Source: Candidatus Cohnella colombiensis
Lineage (GTDB): Bacteria; Bacillota; Bacilli; Paenibacillales; Paenibacillaceae
DNA length: 64,000 nt
NCBI GenBank assembly: GCA_029203125.1
Contig: CP119317.1
Location: 3,286,001 to 3,350,000, forward strand
Direction of reading: 5' to 3'
Shown here one piece after another: positions 60,200 to 64,000 of this stretch. Both the position numbers and the translations under genes were made by a program. Under the pieces are notes generated by a model. The model had not been told where the DNA came from and made no database searches. It saw only the letters and a list, made by a program, of their open reading frames with translations. Each line of letters opens with the position of its first letter. The first letter of the stretch is position 1.

Positions 60200-60574
60200 T
60201 TAAACAGCTGAATGATCACGTTCCTTCAAGCGTTCAACTTCACCTTCCAAACGAAAAACCCGCTTATTCAGAGCTAAATTCTCATAATCGCGTTCGCCAG
60301 TTCGCTGATCAATACGCTTAAGAATCGCTACAACATCTTCTGTTTGACTTGTTTCGATGCGATTCAATGATGCTTTGACGCTGACCATGTCCATTTGTAA
60401 ACCTGAAACATCAGTCTTCAGCTTTGCTACATCTGCCTTAAGTTCGGCTACATCTGCCTTAAGTTCGGCTACATCTGCCTTAAGTTCGGCTACGTCTGTC
60501 TTAATCTCCTTGATGTCATCTTGCATGGAACCAAGCGTCGTCAAAATCTGCTTCAAAACTTGCTCCACCAACAT
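60200..60574 (-). CDS. Coiled-coil protein with internal heptad repeats
   Basis: A 124-residue protein of which residues about 20-75 are repeats of AELKADV (seven residues), a classical coiled coil, followed by SLNRIETSQTEDVVAILKRI and a charged C-terminal helix. It resembles other small Bacillota coiled-coil proteins of unknown function. The ATG at 60574 stands only 3 bases after AGGGAG; the TTG or GTG just behind it may be the true start. It lies 73 bases after rfbD. The coding sequence includes three perfect 21-bp repeats. Confidence 0.65.
   Translation of the reverse strand: MLVEQVLKQILTTLGSMQDDIKEIKTDVAELKADVAELKADVAELKADVAKLKTDVSGLQMDMVSVKASLNRIETSQTEDVVAILKRIDQRTGERDYENLALNKRVFRLEGEVERLKERDHSAV
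60429..60491. repeat. Three perfect 21-bp tandem repeats in the coiled-coil gene
   Basis: The unit ACATCTGCCTTAAGTTCGGC plus T (plus strand) occurs at 60429-60449, 60450-60470 and 60471-60491, with a diverged copy at 60492-60512. Each encodes one heptad, so copy number can change without frameshift. Confidence 0.95.
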
Positions 60575-60647
60575 CCACTCCCTAGATTAAACTCTAAGTA
60601 AAAGTATATCACAGCTTTGCAATACAGGGAACATATATTCCTATTTT

Positions 60648-61517
60648 TTAATAATTATTACCAGATGGGAATGATTGTAGTAACTCCCTCAAAGCCTCAC
60701 CCCAAGGACGTAATGGCTTAAAACCGGCAGCGACTAATGCCTCAGAGCTTAGCACTGAATAAGAAGGGCGTGGCGCGGGACGTGGGAACTGTGCGGTTGT
60801 ACAAGAGTTTACGGTAACACCTTGAACCTCAGCTTCCTCAAATACCGCTTTAGCAAAGTCAAACCATGAACATACGCCTGAATTCGATGCATGATAGGTA
60901 CCATACAGCTCCGTGTTGGCCAAAGCAACAAGAAACTCCGCTAAGTCTGCAGTATACGTTGGTGAGCCTACCTGATCGTTCACAACGGATAGCTCTCGCT
61001 TCTGTTCCGCTAGCTTCAACATCGTGTACACGAAGTTGTTGCCATATGCGCCAAATACCCATGAGGTGCGGACAATAAATGACCGCGAACAAACTGCAAC
61101 TGCCATACGCTCGCCCTCGAGCTTCGTCCGTCCATACACGGTTTGAGGATCAGTATCTGCATCTACCTCGTAGGGTGTAGTTCCATCTCCACGAAAAACA
61201 TAATCCGTACTTACATAGACGAGCTTCGCCCCGATCGCCTCTGCTGCAGCTGCGATATTTCGTGTCCCTTCAACATTAACAAGCCAAGCCACATCTGGCT
61301 CAGCTTCTGCTTGATCCACCGCAGTAAAGGCTGCTGCATGAATAATTACATCAGGACGCAACTCCGCAATAGCAGCTACGCATTGCTCCGCATTCGTAAT
61401 GTCCAGAGCTGCTCGGTCCAGCCCAATCAGCTTTACCCCTTCTCGCTTCATCAAAGCCAACTCACGTCCAAGTTGACCGCTAGCGCCTGTGATAGCTACT
61501 ACGAGAGGCTTATTCAT
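60648..61517 (-). CDS. rfbD: dTDP-4-dehydrorhamnose reductase
   Basis: RmlD reduces dTDP-4-keto-L-rhamnose to dTDP-L-rhamnose, the last step. The 289-residue SDR protein has AITGASGQLGRELAL, VIIHAAAFTAVDQAE, YVSTDYVFRGDG and the catalytic Tyr-Lys pair in VYGRTKLEGE, plus RTSWVFGAYGNNFV. It overlaps rfbB by 8 bases. It is the last gene of rfbA-rfbC-rfbB-rfbD. Rhamnose could go into S-layer glycans, wall polymers or the flagellar glycan. Confidence 0.95.
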   Translation of the reverse strand: MNKPLVVAITGASGQLGRELALMKREGVKLIGLDRAALDITNAEQCVAAIAELRPDVIIHAAAFTAVDQAEAEPDVAWLVNVEGTRNIAAAAEAIGAKLVYVSTDYVFRGDGTTPYEVDADTDPQTVYGRTKLEGERMAVAVCSRSFIVRTSWVFGAYGNNFVYTMLKLAEQKRELSVVNDQVGSPTYTADLAEFLVALANTELYGTYHASNSGVCSWFDFAKAVFEEAEVQGVTVNSCTTAQFPRPAPRPSYSVLSSEALVAAGFKPLRPWGEALRELLQSFPSGNNY

Positions 61518-62502
61518 TTACATCGCCCCGATAAGCGCCTGAAGCGATTCGCTCTAACCATGCATCATTGTCTAAATACCATTGAATCGTCTTGCGAATT
61601 CCTGACTCGTAATCATGCTTAGGCTTCCACCCCAGCTCCGTGCCGATCTTTGTCGCATCGATCGCATATCGGCGATCGTGACCGAGTCGATCTTCTACAT
61701 ACGTAATGAGCGATTCCGGTTTGCCCAACTGTTCGAGAATTGTTTTCACTACATGAAGGTTCGTACGTTCATTGTTGCCCCCCACGTTGTAAACCTCTCC
61801 ACTACGACCACTATGAAGAACTAGTGCAATCGCACTGCAATGATCTTCCACATAGAGCCAATCCCGCACATTCAGACCATCTCCGTATACAGGTAGCAAG
61901 AGATCTGCTCGTGCATTCTGTATCATTAAAGGAATCAGCTTTTCTGGAAATTGATACGGTCCGTAATTATTCGAACAGCGTGTAATGTTAACATCCATTC
62001 CATACGTTTCGTGATACGCACGCACAAGCAAATCTGCCCCAGCCTTGGAAGCAGAATAAGGACTATTTGGTGCAAGCGGAGTCGACTCAGTGAATAGCCC
62101 CTCTGTGCCTAATGTTCCATAGACCTCGTCCGTCGACACTTGCACGAATTTTTTGATGTTATATTTTCGCGCGAGCTCCAATAAAGTCTGTGTTCCTACG
62201 ATGTTGCTTTGAACAAAGATTCCTGGACCCGTAATACTCCGATCAACATGCGATTCAGCTGCGAAATTTACCACAGCATCTATGCCTTCAGCAAACAATG
62301 GCTCCATCGCCTCGACATCTGTAATGTCCGCTTGAACAAAACGATAATTCTCACCTGCAACGCCCGTCAAGTTATCCAGATTGCCTGCATAAGTCAGGAG
62401 ATCCACGTTTATGAGCGAATAGGTAGCAAATTCGCGTTTCATATAATGAATGAAGTTACTGCCAATAAATCCTGCCCCGCCTGTAATTAGGATCTTCAAC
62501 AT
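61510..62502 (-). CDS. rfbB: dTDP-glucose 4,6-dehydratase
   Basis: RmlB forms dTDP-4-keto-6-deoxyglucose with tightly bound NAD. The 330-residue protein has ITGGAGFIGSNFIHY, FAAESHVDRSI, STDEVYGTLG (with catalytic Asp-Glu) and PYSASKAGADLLVRAY. It is distinct from the CDP-specific RfbG in this window. The start lies 17 bases after rfbC, and the end overlaps rfbD. Confidence 0.96.
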   Translation of the reverse strand: MLKILITGGAGFIGSNFIHYMKREFATYSLINVDLLTYAGNLDNLTGVAGENYRFVQADITDVEAMEPLFAEGIDAVVNFAAESHVDRSITGPGIFVQSNIVGTQTLLELARKYNIKKFVQVSTDEVYGTLGTEGLFTESTPLAPNSPYSASKAGADLLVRAYHETYGMDVNITRCSNNYGPYQFPEKLIPLMIQNARADLLLPVYGDGLNVRDWLYVEDHCSAIALVLHSGRSGEVYNVGGNNERTNLHVVKTILEQLGKPESLITYVEDRLGHDRRYAIDATKIGTELGWKPKHDYESGIRKTIQWYLDNDAWLERIASGAYRGDVNE

Positions 62503-62519
62503 GCTTCTCCCCTATCCAA

Positions 62520-63074
62520 CTATTCGTATTCGAAGTTTAGTTCTGCCTCTGCTAAAACAGGATTGCGAGCATCCTTTTGGGATAAAATCGCCTCACTGAT
62601 CGGCCAAGCTATTCCAATTGCCGGATCATCCCAAGCAATTCCGCGATCATGTTCTGGTGAATATAGATTATCCACCTTGTACTGTACCTCTGTGTTTGGA
62701 ACCAAAGTACAAAAACCATGTGCAAAACCAACAGGTACGAGCAACTGATGTTTGTTTTCGACGGAAAGTTCAAACCCTTCCCACTTCCCAAACGTTGGCG
62801 ATCCCTGCCGGATATCTACAACGACATCATAGATTGCGCCCGCAGTTACACGCACGAGCTTCGTCTGCCCACACGGATTCAACTGATAATGAAGCCCTCT
62901 GATGACTCCGGACTCAACAGATAGCGAATGATTGTCCTGTATGAATGTCATCGTAATATCATGTTCTGCATAGCGCTCAGCATTATAGCTTTCCACGAAG
63001 AAGCCCCGGTTATCTGCAAACACAGCCGGTTCAATAAGCTTAATACCGTTTAATTTCCCTTCACGAACGATCAT
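62520..63074 (-). CDS. rfbC: dTDP-4-dehydrorhamnose 3,5-epimerase
   Basis: RmlC epimerises C3 and C5 of dTDP-4-keto-6-deoxyglucose. The 184-residue cupin has GVIRGLHYQLNPCGQTKLVRV (catalytic His in LHYQ), VVVDIRQGSPTFGKW, PVGFAHGFCTL and the terminal region GIAWDDPAIGIAWP. The length is standard. It lies 32 bases downstream of rfbA. Confidence 0.95.
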   Translation of the reverse strand: MIVREGKLNGIKLIEPAVFADNRGFFVESYNAERYAEHDITMTFIQDNHSLSVESGVIRGLHYQLNPCGQTKLVRVTAGAIYDVVVDIRQGSPTFGKWEGFELSVENKHQLLVPVGFAHGFCTLVPNTEVQYKVDNLYSPEHDRGIAWDDPAIGIAWPISEAILSQKDARNPVLAEAELNFEYE

Positions 63075-63106
63075 GAGATCACCTGAACCTTTATTTTTCC
63101 GACTAC

Positions 63107-63850
63107 TTATATTTTCAGTTTTCCAAACTCTTCTCCGAATTGTATATCCTGTGCTAACTCATTTGCTGTCATGAGCGATCCGTATGTTCCTGCATCGGTC
63201 CACCAGTCTTGCAATACATCATAGGTTAAAGCTCCCGCTTCTATATAAGCATTGTTAACATCCGTAATTTCCAGCTCTCCACGTCCAGAGGGCTTCAATG
63301 TTCGAATGATATTAAACACATTGGCATCATACATATATATTCCCGTAACCGCATAACTGCTCTTAGGTTGTTGCGGCTTCTCCTCAATTCCGATAATACG
63401 ATCGCCCTCAAGCTCAGGTACCCCATAACGCTTCGGATCGTGCACTTGTTTAATCAAGATCTTCGCACCGTTTCCTTGCCTCTCAAAATTAGCTACAAAG
63501 CTCTCAATTCCATCCCCGAATACATTATCGCCCAAAATAACAACCATCGAATCCGTTCCGACAAAATGCTCAGCCATCCCGAGTGCTTGTGCGATCCCGC
63601 CAGCTTCATCTTGAACCTTATATGTAAAGTTCAGTCCAAACTCCTTACCGCTACCTAGCAAATTTACAACGTCACCCATGTGATCTTTACCTGTGACGAT
63701 CAAAATATCATGAACACCCGCAACCTTAAGCTTAGCTATCGAATGGAAAATCATCGGATATTTGCCAACGGGCAATAAGTGCTTATTCGTAACTTTCGTT
63801 AATGGGTATAAACGTGAGCCTGTTCCGCCTGCTAGAATGATTCCTTTCAC
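63107..63850 (-). CDS. rfbA: Glucose-1-phosphate thymidylyltransferase
   Basis: RmlA couples dTTP and glucose-1-phosphate to dTDP-glucose. The 247-residue protein has ILAGGTGSRLYPLTKVTNKH, GKYPMIFHSI, ILGDNVFGDGI and GIEEKPQQPKSSYAVTGIYMYD. It is the short version (about 245 residues), which lacks the C-terminal allosteric extension of enterobacterial RmlA. The start is taken as GTG 63850, with GAGGGGTGA 5 bases upstream; an ATG at 63877 lies inside the preceding gene. The stop of that gene is in the ribosome binding site. Confidence 0.94.
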   Translation of the reverse strand: MKGIILAGGTGSRLYPLTKVTNKHLLPVGKYPMIFHSIAKLKVAGVHDILIVTGKDHMGDVVNLLGSGKEFGLNFTYKVQDEAGGIAQALGMAEHFVGTDSMVVILGDNVFGDGIESFVANFERQGNGAKILIKQVHDPKRYGVPELEGDRIIGIEEKPQQPKSSYAVTGIYMYDANVFNIIRTLKPSGRGELEITDVNNAYIEAGALTYDVLQDWWTDAGTYGSLMTANELAQDIQFGEEFGKLKI

Positions 63851-63855
63851 TTGGT

Positions 63856-64000
63856 TCACCCCTCGTAATGATTCCAAAAATTTTTGTGCATGCTAAACGA
63901 CGAACGGAGAGTCTTGGGCAGCTTCATACAAATGAGACCTAAACGGTACCCGGCATATTTCGCCACTAACTGAATGATCCACCCTGGAATGCGATACCAC
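63856..64000 (-). CDS. C-terminal fragment of the gene upstream of rfbA (runs off right edge)
   Basis: An open frame enters from beyond 64000 and ends at TGA 63856-63858. The visible 47 residues read WYRIPGWIIQLVAKYAG and end FWNHYEG; two basic-hydrophobic helices are suggested, as at the C-terminus of many glycosyltransferases. The stop lies in the rfbA ribosome binding site, so both belong to one operon. A glycosyltransferase acting with dTDP-rhamnose is a guess. Confidence 0.6.
   Translation of the reverse strand, partial: WYRIPGWIIQLVAKYAGYRLGLICMKLPKTLRSSFSMHKNFWNHYEG

Overview
The window reads as chromosome of a motile, endospore-forming Gram-positive bacterium, most likely Paenibacillaceae. 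The evidence is an alpha/beta-type small acid-soluble spore protein, a degSU two-component pair, comF competence genes, SLH-domain surface protein architecture, sigma-D type flagellar promoters, and a backbone that follows the Bacillus subtilis order almost gene for gene: degS-degU-comFA-comFC-yvyF-flgM-flgN-flgK-flgL-yviE-fliW-csrA-hag-flaG-fliD-fliS-fliT-hpf-secA-prfB, all on the minus strand. degV and comFB of that order are absent.

Layout. 1-3.8 kb: arginine operon argCJBD behind a promoter that overlaps two ARG-box-like palindromes (argD runs off the left edge). 3.9-8.3 kb: prfB (with the programmed +1 frameshift), secA and long-form hpf. 8.5-33.3 kb: a block of about 25 kb inserted between hpf and fliT, not part of the B. 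subtilis arrangement. It carries a pseudaminic acid pathway (pseB, pseC, pseG, pseI, a PseH-like acetyltransferase), a CDP-deoxyhexose pathway (rfbF, rfbG, rfbH) with a thiamine-diphosphate enzyme and an SDR reductase, CDP-glycerol genes (a TagF-like transferase and tagD), five-domain-style and GT2 glycosyltransferases, an FkbM methyltransferase and the flagellin lysine methylase FliB. I read it as a flagellin glycosylation and methylation island. 33.3-43.4 kb: late flagellar genes. 43.4-50.6 kb: an acyltransferase, comFC, comFA, a repeat-rich intergenic region, a small membrane protein and degU-degS. 50.7-58.4 kb: two large secreted proteins and a small YjbR-like protein. 58.5-60.6 kb: metK, an alpha/beta SASP and a coiled-coil protein. 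60.6-64 kb: dTDP-rhamnose operon rfbACBD with the tail of an upstream gene at the right edge.

How it works together. Five promoters with the same sigma-D layout (TAAA, a 16-base spacer, then an eight-base -10 of the type NCCGATAW or NTCGATAW) lie before hag, flgM, flaG-fliD-GT-fliS-fliT, pseB and rfbG. This places two sugar-nucleotide operons in the same regulon as flagellin, which supports the idea that their sugars go onto the filament. FliW and CsrA are adjacent to hag, and the hag leader contains a hairpin exposing GGA plus a GGA in the Shine-Dalgarno sequence, the expected CsrA target. PseF and the E3 reductase that normally completes the CDP-3,6-dideoxyhexose route were not found here.

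Other notable sequence: a seven-copy array of an 18-bp perfect palindrome with a 51-52 bp period between comFA and its upstream neighbour, embedded in a second 51-bp repeat family; a GC-rich repeat-bearing segment inside comFA; and an inverted repeat around the SASP promoter. All functional statements are from reading the sequence and knowledge of families; no database search was possible.
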